From NCBI GenBank assembly GCA_022511355.1, contig JAFLRS010000002.1, positions 1-31,072 of the forward strand: a DNA stretch of 31,072 nt, in the 5' to 3' direction. Every line of letters begins with the position of its first letter. Position 1 is the first letter of the stretch. The translations under genes and the position numbers were made by a program. Positions 23,391 to 31,072 of this stretch are shown here, piece by piece. The notes under the pieces are model-generated. The model searched no databases, had not been told where the DNA came from, and saw only the letters and a list, made by a program, of their open reading frames with translations. The stretch is from Alistipes sp. (GTDB taxonomy: Bacteria; Bacteroidota; Bacteroidia; Bacteroidales; Rikenellaceae).

Positions 23391-23648
23391 CTATTTCGAT
23401 ACGGCGTCTTTCACTTTGTCGGCCGCATCGGCTATCTTCTCTTTGGCGGTGTTTTTGTACTCATTGACCTTTTCGCTGACGTTGTTGCGGATGTGTTCGG
23501 CCTTTTCATGCACCGTGTTTTTGATGTGTTCGGCCTTCTCTTCGACCGAGTGTTTGAGATGCGTTGCTTTCTCGCTGATGTCGTGTTTCATTTCACCGGG
23601 CTTTTTGTTCCAATCGTTTTCCGGCTTTTTGCAGTTGCAGTTGTCCAT
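23391..23648 (-). CDS. Small LEA/YtxH-like protein of 11-residue amphipathic repeats
   Basis: The 85-residue protein opens MDNCNCKKPENDWNKKPGE and then consists of five contiguous 11-residue units: EKATHLKHSVE, EKAEHIKNTVH, EKAEHIRNNVS, EKVNEYKNTAK and EKIADAADKVK. Each has Glu-Lys at the start and small/apolar residues at positions 3, 6 and 10, as in LEA group 3 and apolipoprotein-like helices. There is no signal peptide or TM segment. Such proteins often coat membranes or protect against desiccation and stress. The function here is inferred from the repeats alone. The Cys-x-Cys near the start is notable. It has its own terminator. Confidence 0.75.
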   Translation of the reverse strand: MDNCNCKKPENDWNKKPGEMKHDISEKATHLKHSVEEKAEHIKNTVHEKAEHIRNNVSEKVNEYKNTAKEKIADAADKVKDAVSK

Positions 23649-23784
23649 AGTATTGAATATTAATGTGTTAATGGCTGTCGCGCAAGTTTTTCCGTAGGCG
23701 GATTCATGCGGCGGCCGTTTGAGACAGGCGGCAAATTCCGTTCCGTAATGATGCTGTGTGGGCTCAGGTCTTAAAAATAAATGT

Positions 23785-23792
23785 TATATTTG
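23785..23792 (+). promoter_or_regulatory. Candidate -7 element just before ispF
   Basis: TATATTTG matches TAnnTTTG and ends five bases before the ATG at 23798, so the transcript could be leaderless. No good -33 box is seen. Nothing else is evident in 23649-23784. Confidence 0.35.
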
Positions 23793-23797
23793 CAACG

Positions 23798-24280
23798 ATG
23801 AAAGATTTCAGAATAGGAAGCGGTTACGACGTCCATGCGTTGGGCGACGGGTTGCGTTTGGTGCTTGGCGGCGTTGAGATTCCGCACGATAAGGGGTGCA
23901 TTGCGCATTCCGACGGCGATGTGCTGATTCATGCTTTGTGCGATGCTTTGCTGGGTTCGGTATCGGCGGGCGACATAGGTCTGCATTTTCCGGACAGTGA
24001 TGAGCGTTACCGCGGTGCGGATTCGTGCCTGCTGTTGGGCGAGGTGTGCCGCATGGTGCGCGAGCGAGGATACGAGATAGGCAATGCCGACTGTACGATA
24101 GCGATGCAGCGTCCCAAACTGCGACCTTATATAGATATGATGCGCGAGCGTCTTGCGTCGGTGATGTCGGTCGGGCCGGAGCGCGTATCGGTAAAGGCCA
24201 CCACCACCGAACGTTTGGGTTTCGAGGGCGAGGAGCGCGGAGTTTCGGCCACGGCTGTGGTGCTGGTTTACAGAGAATAA
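23798..24280 (+). CDS. ispF: 2-C-methyl-D-erythritol 2,4-cyclodiphosphate synthase
   Basis: The ATG at 23798 gives 160 residues; upstream frame is rejected because it precedes the promoter element. Zinc ligands Asp11, His13 (GYDVHAL) and His45 (HSDGDVLIHALCDALLG) are in place, with FPDSDERYRGADS following and KATTTERLGFEGEERGVSATAVVL near the end. It cyclises CDP-methylerythritol phosphate to MEcPP in the MEP isoprenoid pathway. Length is normal. pepD follows after 26 bases. Confidence 0.97.
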   Translation: MKDFRIGSGYDVHALGDGLRLVLGGVEIPHDKGCIAHSDGDVLIHALCDALLGSVSAGDIGLHFPDSDERYRGADSCLLLGEVCRMVRERGYEIGNADCTIAMQRPKLRPYIDMMRERLASVMSVGPERVSVKATTTERLGFEGEERGVSATAVVLVYRE

Positions 24281-24306
24281 TGCAAAAACATAAATATTTT
24301 TGAGAG

Positions 24307-25755
24307 ATGTCAATAAGAGAGCTTGAACCCAAATTGGTGTGGGAGATATTCGACGACATTACGCGAGTTCCGCGTCCGTCGAAGAAGGAGGGAAAGATAA
24401 TAGCCTTTCTTGAGGATTTTGCACGTGCTCACGGTTTGGAGTACCGCAAGGATGCGATAGGCAACGTAGTGATTTGCAAGGCTGCGACGGCCGGTTATGA
24501 GGATCGTCCGACGGTGGTGTTGCAGTCGCATATGGATATGGTGTGCGAGAAGAACTCCGATGTCGATTTCGACTTCGAGAACGACCCCATCGCGACCCGC
24601 ATCGAGGATGGCTGGGTAAAGGCGGAGGGTACCACGCTGGGTGCCGACTGCGGTATAGGCATGGCGGCTGCGCTGGCGGTGCTGGTCGATGACACGATAG
24701 CCCACGGAGCGGTCGAGGCGCTGTTTACCGTCGATGAGGAGACGGGTCTTACGGGAGCTTTCGAGTTGGGCGAGGGGATGCTGAACGGCAAATACCTTAT
24801 AAATCTCGATTCGGAGGACGAGGGCGAGATTTTCATAGGTTGTGCCGGCGGTATCGACACCGTAGCCCGATTCCGATATACGCTCGAGGATGCGCCCGGC
24901 AGTTACGCCTATTTCCGCGTGGATGTTTCCGATTTGTTGGGCGGTCATTCGGGCGACGATATCGACAAGGGCCGTGCCAACTCCAACAAGATAGTAGCGC
25001 GTCTGTTGTGGGAGGCGATGCACTCATACGAGATGCGTTTGAGTTATTTCTGCGGCGGCAATCTGCGCAATGCGATTCCCCGCGAGGCTTATGCGGTATT
25101 CGGAGTGCCCATGCATTTGAAGAACGATTTTGTAAAGCGTTACGAGATGTTTGCGGAGGATGTGCGGGCCGAGTACAGACATACGGAGCCTAATTTCGAG
25201 ATTACGCTCAACGAGATTTCGGATGTGGCTTCGGTTATCGACGAGAGTACCCAGACGGCGTTGGTAGATGCTTTGGTGGGGGTGCCCAACGGAGTTATTT
25301 CCATGTCGGCGGTGGTTGCGGGGTTGGTTGAGACCTCATCCAATCTGGCGTCGGTGAAGTTCGAGGGTGACGACGAGATTGTGGTTACTTTGTCGCAGCG
25401 GTCGTCGGTAGAGAGTGCGAAGACTTACATAATGCAGTCTGTTGAGTCGGTATTTGCTTTGGCGGGAGCCGAGGTTACGCACTCCGACGGTTATCCGGGA
25501 TGGGCGCCCGACCCCGAATCGCAGTTGCTCGAGACCACGGTGGAGAGTTACCGCCGCCTGTTCGGAGTGGAGCCGAAGGTGCGTGCCATTCATGCGGGTC
25601 TGGAGTGCGGATTGTTCCTCGAGAAGTATCCCGATTTGGAGATGGTGTCGTTCGGACCCACGCTTCGGGGCGTTCATTCTCCCGACGAGCGTATCGAGAT
25701 AAGCACCGTGACCAAGTTCTGGGCGTTGCTGCTCGACGTGCTGATTCACATATAG
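24307..25755 (+). CDS. pepD: Cytosol non-specific dipeptidase (aminoacyl-histidine dipeptidase)
   Basis: The 482-residue M20-family metallopeptidase has the metal site residues His75 and Asp77 (LQSHMDMVCEK), Asp114 (LGADCGIG), Glu144-Glu145 (VDEETGLTGA), Asp168 (NLDSEDEGEI) and a late His in AIHAGLECGLF. It hydrolyses dipeptides, including Xaa-His, in the cytoplasm using two zinc ions. PepD rather than PepT is supported by the length, the DSEDEGEIFIGCAGG segment and the C-terminal GPTLRGVHSPDER. It lies between ispF and the barrel gene and is probably co-transcribed with them. Confidence 0.95.
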   Translation: MSIRELEPKLVWEIFDDITRVPRPSKKEGKIIAFLEDFARAHGLEYRKDAIGNVVICKAATAGYEDRPTVVLQSHMDMVCEKNSDVDFDFENDPIATRIEDGWVKAEGTTLGADCGIGMAAALAVLVDDTIAHGAVEALFTVDEETGLTGAFELGEGMLNGKYLINLDSEDEGEIFIGCAGGIDTVARFRYTLEDAPGSYAYFRVDVSDLLGGHSGDDIDKGRANSNKIVARLLWEAMHSYEMRLSYFCGGNLRNAIPREAYAVFGVPMHLKNDFVKRYEMFAEDVRAEYRHTEPNFEITLNEISDVASVIDESTQTALVDALVGVPNGVISMSAVVAGLVETSSNLASVKFEGDDEIVVTLSQRSSVESAKTYIMQSVESVFALAGAEVTHSDGYPGWAPDPESQLLETTVESYRRLFGVEPKVRAIHAGLECGLFLEKYPDLEMVSFGPTLRGVHSPDERIEISTVTKFWALLLDVLIHI

Positions 25756-25776
25756 AAACAATATTTTTCTGCAATT

Positions 25777-28245
25777 ATGCTTGACGGTTACGGCTGGAAG
25801 CGGGCTATCGTATCGATTGGTTTTGCTGCGGCCGTAACTGCGCTTTACGGTCAGTCGCCGGAGTATGACGAGCGGCGCTATTACGACCGTTACGATTCGG
25901 AGTATTCGTGGCACGAGCCCGAGACCGACACCATTCTTTTTTACCGGGCCGTACAGGCCACAGAGGATATATTCGCCGATGTGGTCGATTACGATTTGTC
26001 GTTTGTTTCCTTTTCGCGTCGCGGCGAGCGTATTTATCGTTCGAGGAGTTTGTTCGACGGGATTCGGGTTCGCAGCGAGTATCGTTCGATGCTCGATAAT
26101 TTGCAGATTCCGAGCCGTCGGTTTTCGGGTTTGCGTCATTCCGGGATTTTTGTAGGCGGAGCGGACGGAGGGTTGGAGTATTACTCCGATTTGTCGGAGC
26201 CGTCGGGCGGTTCTGCGGGAATCGGATTCTCCGACCGCGGCTATCTGACGGCGATTCATGCTTCGATGTCCGGGCTGTTGGGCCGCGGTTTGTCGGTTAC
26301 GGGATATGTTTCGGGCCGCACGGGCCGCGATATGCATATCAAGGGAGTTTTCGCCAACGGACTGGATGCCGGAGTGCGGCTTTCGAAGCATTGGAACTAT
26401 ACCCGCCGTGTGACGGTTGCCGCCATGTTTTCGCCCTCCGAACGCGGAATGCGGCGCGGTTCGGTCGAGGAGGCATTCAGGCTTACGGGCGACCGACTCT
26501 ACAATCCGTCGTGGGGATACTATAACGGCAAGATTCGCAATGCGAATGTGCGTCGTTTGCTGTTGCCGTCGGTGGTGGCCTCTTATGACGACGAGGTGTC
26601 GCGGCATACGCGCATTACGGTAGCTGCGGGCATGACTGCGGGGACGAGTCGTTACAGCGGTCTCGAGTGGTACGATGTGGCGACTCCGCTGCCCGACAAT
26701 TATCACTATTTGCCGAGTTATTACAGCGGATTCTTGAAATCGGAGAGTTTGGCCGAGGTGTGGCGCAACGGCGACACGCGCTATACTCAGATAGACTGGG
26801 ATGAGTTGTACCGCCGCAACTGTATGTCGGGGGATGGTCATGCGATTTATGCGGTGAGCGACCGTGTGGAGCGGATCACCGATTTGGAGTTGCACGCTGC
26901 GGCGGTCACCGAGGCCGGCCCCCGCATGACGATAGGTTACGGAGTGCATTTGTCTTACGGACGGAGCCGCAACTATCGCCGAATGCGTGATTTGTTGGGT
27001 GCGGGGTATATTGTCGATATCGACCGGTATCTGGTCGATGATGCCATGTATGGCAACCGTTTGCAGAACGACCTGCGCAATCCCGACCGCAAGGTGACCG
27101 AGGGCGACCGTTACGGATATGACTATGCGCTTGTGAATCGTCGTGCGTCGGCATTTGCTACGATGGAGTATCAGCATGACCGATGGCGGTTCGATTTTGC
27201 TGCCGAGGCCGGCGGCTGCACCGTTTACCGACACGGATATTACGAGAAGGAGCTGTTTCCGGGGTCGGCGTCATCGGGTCGTTCGCGCAAGGTGAGATTG
27301 TCGCCATACTCGCTGAAGGCGTCATTCGGATATTCGTTTACGCCCCGACACTTTTTGGAGTTGTGCGCATCGGCTTCGGGCGAGGTTCCCGATGCGGAGG
27401 ATATGTTTTTGCAGAGTCAGTACAACAACCGCATAGCCGACGATGTTCGATTGTGCAGCGTGTGGGCGGCGGAGCTTAACTATACATTTTTGCATTCGGT
27501 TTTCGACCTTCGTGCGACGCTGTTTGCGAAGGCGGTGAAGGGAGATAGGGAGGTGTCGCACATTTATGATGATTTGTCGTCTTCTTATGCCGATATGGTC
27601 GTAGCCGGCATCGACCGCCTGCATATGGGTGCGGAGATTGCTGCCGACATCCGCATATCGCGGCATTGGACGGCTTCGGCGGCATTCACGGCGGGTCGTT
27701 ATACTTATATTTCCGACCCGAATGTTTCGCTGTATGCCGATTCCGACAACCGTGTGATTCTGGAGCGTGCGGCTGCGCGGATGGGAGATTGTTTTGTAGG
27801 GAATGCTCCGTTGCTGGCGGGCAAGGCCGATATTGCCTATATGAATCGCGGTTGGGGAGTTCGTCTGACGTTGAGTTATGCCGGATTCCGGTATGTGGAG
27901 GCGGAGCCTGTGCGGCGTACCGACCGTATGGCCCGTCAGGGTTCGCTGTCGCGCGAGATGTTTTTGCGTTTTGTGACGCAGGAGCGCCTGCCCGATGCCG
28001 CGACGATGGATGCTTCGGTGTGGAAGACATTCTGGCTGCGTCGCGATTACTCTTCGCGCACGAGGATAGTGGTGTCGTTGTCGGCGAAGAATCTTATCGG
28101 CAGCACTTCGGTGTACAGTGCCCGCGAGTCGGCGCGTGTCCGCCGCATGAGGGTTGCCGACGGTTATTATTACTATCCGTTCGAGACGATATACCTCTAC
28201 TCTTACCCGCGGACGTTCCGGCTGGCGGTTTCTCTGCGGTTCTGA
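25777..28245 (+). CDS. TonB-receptor-like outer-membrane beta-barrel protein
   Basis: The 822-residue protein has a signal peptide (WKRAIVSIGFAAAVTALYGQ) and a Tyr/Asp/Arg-rich N-terminus (YDERRYYDRYDSEYSWHE). A shortened plug-like segment follows: SFSRRGERIYRSRSLFDGIRV, with GGADGGLEYYSD further on. The rest is a very long stretch of alternating aromatic/charged strands ending in LAVSLRF, with the terminal Phe of outer-membrane barrels. A normal plug with an RGP motif or a TonB box is not evident, so it may be a degenerate TonB-dependent receptor or a distinct barrel family. Its ligand is unknown. It follows pepD by 21 bases. Confidence 0.75.
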   Translation: MLDGYGWKRAIVSIGFAAAVTALYGQSPEYDERRYYDRYDSEYSWHEPETDTILFYRAVQATEDIFADVVDYDLSFVSFSRRGERIYRSRSLFDGIRVRSEYRSMLDNLQIPSRRFSGLRHSGIFVGGADGGLEYYSDLSEPSGGSAGIGFSDRGYLTAIHASMSGLLGRGLSVTGYVSGRTGRDMHIKGVFANGLDAGVRLSKHWNYTRRVTVAAMFSPSERGMRRGSVEEAFRLTGDRLYNPSWGYYNGKIRNANVRRLLLPSVVASYDDEVSRHTRITVAAGMTAGTSRYSGLEWYDVATPLPDNYHYLPSYYSGFLKSESLAEVWRNGDTRYTQIDWDELYRRNCMSGDGHAIYAVSDRVERITDLELHAAAVTEAGPRMTIGYGVHLSYGRSRNYRRMRDLLGAGYIVDIDRYLVDDAMYGNRLQNDLRNPDRKVTEGDRYGYDYALVNRRASAFATMEYQHDRWRFDFAAEAGGCTVYRHGYYEKELFPGSASSGRSRKVRLSPYSLKASFGYSFTPRHFLELCASASGEVPDAEDMFLQSQYNNRIADDVRLCSVWAAELNYTFLHSVFDLRATLFAKAVKGDREVSHIYDDLSSSYADMVVAGIDRLHMGAEIAADIRISRHWTASAAFTAGRYTYISDPNVSLYADSDNRVILERAAARMGDCFVGNAPLLAGKADIAYMNRGWGVRLTLSYAGFRYVEAEPVRRTDRMARQGSLSREMFLRFVTQERLPDAATMDASVWKTFWLRRDYSSRTRIVVSLSAKNLIGSTSVYSARESARVRRMRVADGYYYYPFETIYLYSYPRTFRLAVSLRF

Positions 28246-28253
28246 CAAATATT

Positions 28254-28294
28254 AAGCGGCCGGTCTGTGCAATGCAGAGCGGCCGCTTCCGTTT
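28254..28294 (+). terminator. Terminator after the barrel gene
   Basis: AAGCGGCCG (28254-28262) pairs with CGGCCGCTT (28280-28288), followed by CCGTTTTG. It lies eight bases beyond the stop at 28245 and before the convergent gene ending at 28308. Confidence 0.7.
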
Positions 28295-28307
28295 TGTTGC
28301 CGAAGGG

Positions 28308-28718
28308 TTATTCGGCACTCTCTTCTTCGGGGAGTTTGTATTCGGTAAATCCTAACGAGTTGAGGATGTTGTACCACGCGAATACTTTTTTGATGTCGGA
28401 GACGTGAACGCGTTCGCGGTCATAGTCGGGTAGCACTTTGGCGAAAGCCTCTTTGAGTTTTTCGGGGTTTTCTTTGTGCGATATGGCCTGCTGACCGTTG
28501 TAGTTGTCGTGCATCGAGGTCATGACCGCGGCGAGGGGTACATCTTCGCCTTCGGTGTACATCGATATTTCGGTAAGTGCGCTTACGCGCGAGGTTGCGG
28601 TGGCGTTCATGCGTTTGCCGTCGGCGAGCGATTCCACGATTATGCCGTTGTTGGAGCGTGCTACATACTTGTAGAGTCCGGGCATTCCCGATATGGCCAA
28701 AACATCTTTGAATTCCAT
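28308..28718 (-). CDS. DUF5606 domain protein
   Basis: The ATG at 28718 gives 136 residues (MEFKDVLAISGMPGLYKYVA); a TTG at 28727 would add three and is rejected. The sequence matches the DUF5606 pattern known in Bacteroidota: NNGIIVESLADGKRMNATATSRVSALTEISMYTEGEDVPL, then ENPEKLKEAFAKVLPDYDRERVHVSDIKKVFAWYNIL. It has no signal peptide or TM segment, so it is cytoplasmic. No function is established. The second half looks helical with conserved Tyr-Asp-Arg-Glu-Arg-Val. Confidence 0.88.
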   Translation of the reverse strand: MEFKDVLAISGMPGLYKYVARSNNGIIVESLADGKRMNATATSRVSALTEISMYTEGEDVPLAAVMTSMHDNYNGQQAISHKENPEKLKEAFAKVLPDYDRERVHVSDIKKVFAWYNILNSLGFTEYKLPEEESAE

Positions 28719-28776
28719 AGTTGTCAAAAAGTTATTTTAGAGTTTTTTGCTGTTGTTGCAGTGTGTTGTTTGCGCA

Positions 28777-28784
28777 CAAAGATA
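28777..28784 (-). promoter_or_regulatory. -7 element of the DUF5606 gene
   Basis: TATCTTTG on the minus strand is a full -7 match, 58 bases before the ATG at 28718. The -33 region falls into the end of mltG and shows no TTTG. Confidence 0.45.
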
Positions 28785-28809
28785 GTAAAAAAGTTTGATT
28801 CGGGGCGTG

Positions 28810-29841
28810 TTACTTGCGTGCTGTTTTTTCGCGGGCGTCGAGAGCTGCGGCATAGGCTCGGGCGTTGGCGAGATGCTGCGGGTATGTAGCCGCGAAGTTG
28901 TGATGTCCGTCCAATTCGGGCCGTGCGCAGAAGTAGAGATAGTTGTGCGATTCGAAATTGAGTACGGCATCTATTGCGCTGATGCTGGGCATACAGATTG
29001 GCGAGGGTGGCAGTCCTTTATTTATATAAGTGTTGTACGGGGATTTCGTTTTGAGATGCGATTTCAGTATTCGCCGCAGGGAGAAGTCTCCGAGGGCATA
29101 TTTCACGGTGGGGTCGGCCTGCAGCGGCATACCTGTCCGCAGACGATTGATGTATACGCCGGCTATGCGCGGCATTTCGTCTGCGGCTTTGGTCTCTTCG
29201 TATACTATGGAGGCGAGAGTCATGACTTCGTATCGTGAGAGTTTGCAGCGGGCCAGAGCGGCTTCGCGTTGCGGGTTCCAGAATCTGTCGTATTCGCGCC
29301 GCATACGTTTTATTATGTCGGCGGGAGTTGCGGTCCAGTAGAACTCGTAGGTGTCGGGGATGAACATCGAGAAGAGCGAGAGCGAATCGAATCCGGCGCT
29401 TCGGGCGAGCGAATCGCAGGTGAGTGCGCGGCAGATGGCTGCGGAGTCGGCTTCGAGCTGACGTGCGAGTTTCGAGGCGAGTTCCGCATTCACTCTCACG
29501 TTGTTTATTATTACGCGCACGGGGGTTTGTTCGCCGAGTTTGAGCATTCGTGCAGCCTCAATGACGTTCATGCCTTTGCGCAGAATGTAGTGTCCGGGCT
29601 TGACGGTCCGCTGCAGATTTATGCGTCGGGCATAGATGTCGAATGCGGTGCGATGACGTATGGAGCCGTCGAGTGTTGCCAGCAGGTCGTCGTAGGTCAT
29701 TGCGCGGCTGATGTAGAGTTCTTTGTCCTCTTTTACGGCATTGCCGCGGAACGATACCGCGACCCAAATTGCTGCCGTGGCTGCTGCGGCTGTGAGGGCT
29801 GCCGCTGCAATCAAAGTGTATTTCCCGATTTTGACAGACAT
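28810..29841 (-). CDS. mltG: Endolytic murein transglycosylase (MltG), first copy
   Basis: The ATG at 29841 gives 343 residues; upstream frame overlaps the ffs spacer and is rejected. One N-terminal membrane helix (about 9-30) anchors it, with the body in the periplasm. The YceG/MltG domain is clear: FSMFIPDTYEFYWT, LASIVYEETKAADEMPRIAGVYINRLRTGMPLQADPTVKYALGD and GLPPSPICMPSISAIDAVLNF. The catalytic Glu is probably Glu216 in VYEET. It cleaves nascent glycan strands and so sets peptidoglycan chain length. A second, divergent copy lies on the other side of the SRP RNA gene. Confidence 0.93.
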   Translation of the reverse strand: MSVKIGKYTLIAAAALTAAAATAAIWVAVSFRGNAVKEDKELYISRAMTYDDLLATLDGSIRHRTAFDIYARRINLQRTVKPGHYILRKGMNVIEAARMLKLGEQTPVRVIINNVRVNAELASKLARQLEADSAAICRALTCDSLARSAGFDSLSLFSMFIPDTYEFYWTATPADIIKRMRREYDRFWNPQREAALARCKLSRYEVMTLASIVYEETKAADEMPRIAGVYINRLRTGMPLQADPTVKYALGDFSLRRILKSHLKTKSPYNTYINKGLPPSPICMPSISAIDAVLNFESHNYLYFCARPELDGHHNFAATYPQHLANARAYAAALDAREKTARK

Positions 29842-29888
29842 ATTTTTCAGTTTTTTTGCGCTGCCGTTATGGTGATGGCGCGTGAATG

Positions 29889-29991
29889 AAAAAAGGGTAA
29901 GCGACTTATATCGCACCGCTACGACCGCATACCCTTGCTCGATTCCTCGCCTGGGGGAGTTCTGCGGGAGCTGGTCGTATAAGACTTACCC
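29889..29991 (-). ncRNA. ffs: Small bacterial signal recognition particle RNA (4.5S-type)
   Basis: On the minus strand, GGGTAAG at the 5' end (29991-29985) pairs with CTTACCC at the 3' end (29901-29895), followed by six T (29894-29889). Inside, CTTAT/ATAAG and ACGACC/GGTCGT extend the rod. The apex CCCAGGCGA-GGAA-TCGAGCAAGGG has the conserved SRP domain IV: the GGAA tetraloop and the asymmetric AGCA internal loop that bind Ffh. About 97 nt makes it the small type without an Alu domain. It targets ribosomes making membrane proteins to SecYEG with Ffh. A full-consensus promoter ends where the RNA begins. Confidence 0.88.
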
Positions 29992-29995
29992 GCCA

Positions 29996-30026
29996 CAAAA
30001 GTAGTCAATTTTTCCGTTTTCGCAAA
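29996..30026 (-). promoter_or_regulatory. Promoter of ffs
   Basis: On the minus strand TTTG (30026-30023), 19 bases, then TACTTTTG (30003-29996). Both match the Bacteroidetes consensus. The predicted start, about 29990, coincides with the first base of the folded SRP RNA. Confidence 0.8.
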
Positions 30027-30031
30027 AAAAA

Positions 30032-30063
30032 TTGCAAGACAACATTTATTTTTCATATCTTCG
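30032..30063 (+). promoter_or_regulatory. Promoter of the second mltG
   Basis: TTG (30032-30034), 21 bases, then TATCTTCG (30056-30063), one base off TAnnTTTG. It lies 25 bases before the ATG at 30089 and sits back to back with the ffs promoter. Confidence 0.5.
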
Positions 30064-30088
30064 CATCGTAAACCAACAACCCGGAAAT

Positions 30089-31072
30089 ATGAAAAAAAGC
30101 GTAAAACTCACGATAGCGATCATTTTGGTTCTTGCCGTTGCAGGAGTTGCTGCGGGGCTTGTTGTCCGCAACAGTTTCTATGCAAGCAGCATCAGCGGCG
30201 AGCACGAACTGTTTATACGCCATGATACACCCTACGACGAGGTGCTCGATATGTTGTCGCCCGTAACGGAGCATTTCGGAGCATTCAAATTTTACGCCAA
30301 CCATATCGGACTTGAGACCTCCTGCAAGCCGGGTCATTATCTGCTTCGCGAGGGGATGAGCGTTATGGATGTGGCGCGGATGCTTAAGTTGGGCGAGCAG
30401 ACCCCTGTGCGGGTTATTATCAACAATGTGCGCATACCTTCGGAACTTGCCGGCAAACTTGCCCGGCAGTTGGAGGCTGATTCCGTGGATTTTTACCGTG
30501 CGCTTACCGACGATGCGCTTGCCCGCGAGGTCGGTTTCGACTCATTGAGCCTTTTTTCGATGTTTATTCCCAACACTTACGAGTTTTATTGGACTGTCAC
30601 GCCCGAGGATTTCGTCAAGCGGATGAATCGCGAATACAATGCGTTCTGGAGCGATGCCCGCAAGGCGAAATTGGAGCGTTGCCGCCTTTCGCAGTTCGAG
30701 GTTATGACTTTGGCGTCGATTATTTACGAGGAGACGAAGGCTGTCGACGAGATGCCCCGCATAGCGGGCGTATATATCAACCGTTTGCGCAAGGGGATAC
30801 TTTTGCAGGCGGATCCGACCGTGAAATATGCTCTTCAGGACTTCAAGTTGCGCCGCATACTCCACAGCCACCTGAAGGTTCAGTCGCCTTACAATACTTA
30901 CGTAACCAAGGGGTTGCCGCCTTCGCCAATATGTATGCCGAGCATCGATGCGATAGATGCGGTGCTCAATTTCGAGGAGCACTCTTACATCTATTTCTGT
31001 GCCCGGCCGACCTTCGACGGTCATCACAATTTTGCCGTAACGTACAGCGAGCACCTTGCCAATGCGCGAGCC
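30089..31072 (+). CDS. mltG: Endolytic murein transglycosylase (MltG), second copy, 3' end beyond the window
   Basis: From the ATG at 30089 the frame is open for 328 codons to the last base, so only the final few residues are missing. Residues 5-27 form a membrane helix (VKLTIAIILVLAVAGVAAG). The MltG domain has FSMFIPNTYEFYWT, LASIIYEETKAVDEMPRIAGVYINRLRKGI and GLPPSPICMPSIDAIDAVLNF, with probable catalytic Glu215. Long blocks are identical to the first copy (KLGEQTPVRVIINNVR, for example), while the N-terminus and the 30-100 region differ. It is therefore a diverged paralogue in inverted orientation, with ffs between. Role as for the first copy; division of labour is unknown. Confidence 0.92.
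   Translation, partial: MKKSVKLTIAIILVLAVAGVAAGLVVRNSFYASSISGEHELFIRHDTPYDEVLDMLSPVTEHFGAFKFYANHIGLETSCKPGHYLLREGMSVMDVARMLKLGEQTPVRVIINNVRIPSELAGKLARQLEADSVDFYRALTDDALAREVGFDSLSLFSMFIPNTYEFYWTVTPEDFVKRMNREYNAFWSDARKAKLERCRLSQFEVMTLASIIYEETKAVDEMPRIAGVYINRLRKGILLQADPTVKYALQDFKLRRILHSHLKVQSPYNTYVTKGLPPSPICMPSIDAIDAVLNFEEHSYIYFCARPTFDGHHNFAVTYSEHLANARA

Noticed and set aside
25336..27234. A 632-residue minus-strand frame opposite pepD and the barrel gene
   Set aside because: It spans the boundary of two real plus-strand genes and has no domain.
1..31072. CRISPR arrays, insertion sequences or rRNA genes
   Set aside because: No regularly spaced repeats, transposase frames with terminal inverted repeats, or rRNA-like stretches were found on reading through.

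Overview
The window looks like a chromosomal segment of a Bacteroidota species, most plausibly Alistipes or another member of the Rikenellaceae. The signs are the recurring TAnnTTTG promoter element (the Bacteroidetes -7 box), weak or absent Shine-Dalgarno signals, two outer-membrane barrels ending in Phe, a DUF5606 protein, and core genes (asnS, rpoN, fabHFG, rluB, ispF, pepD) with protein sequences of that phylum. No database was searched, so the genus is an inference.

Layout. (1) Positions 1-5987 are visibly AT-rich and read as the end of a genomic island abutting the 3' end of a tRNA-Leu(CAA) gene. They hold the tail of an acidic coiled-coil gene, a 315-base leader with a long hairpin, and a three-gene restriction-modification operon (m5C methyltransferase, DUF3883 PD-(D/E)XK protein, second m5C methyltransferase). 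Facing it is a three-gene operon of a STAS-GHKL ATPase, a STAS-like DUF4325 protein and a two-TM coiled-coil protein, the best candidate here for an undescribed system. Tandem 11-bp repeats lie 57 bases from the tRNA end. (2) 5988-11208, minus strand: tRNA-Leu, a DUF2156/GNAT-like protein, nadC, a small lipoprotein and a TonB-dependent receptor. (3) 11332-13138, minus: rlmH and a shortened GH2-like secreted protein; its promoter interleaves with the divergent asnS promoter. (4) 13248-16142, plus: asnS and rpoN, ending at a strong bidirectional terminator. (5) 16228-19499, minus: the fatty-acid cluster acpP-fabH-fabF-fabG. (6) 19711-20607, plus: a membrane-anchored LytTR regulator. (7) 20690-23648, minus: a pseudouridine synthase, a MATE exporter, and a small protein built of 11-residue amphipathic repeats. 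(8) 23798-28245, plus: ispF, pepD and a TonB-receptor-like barrel. (9) 28308-31072: a DUF5606 protein, then two divergent mltG paralogues flanking a small SRP RNA gene (ffs) that open reading frames do not reveal. The second mltG runs off the window end.

How the parts work together. The backbone is housekeeping: NAD, isoprenoid and fatty-acid synthesis, translation, ribosome modification, the cell envelope and secretion. The island adds defence-type functions. The restriction operon and the STAS/ATPase/TM operon converge with only a 7-base gap, so they may travel as one cassette. Several TTG or GTG starts that extend frames upstream were rejected in favour of an internal ATG; each case is noted in its entry.
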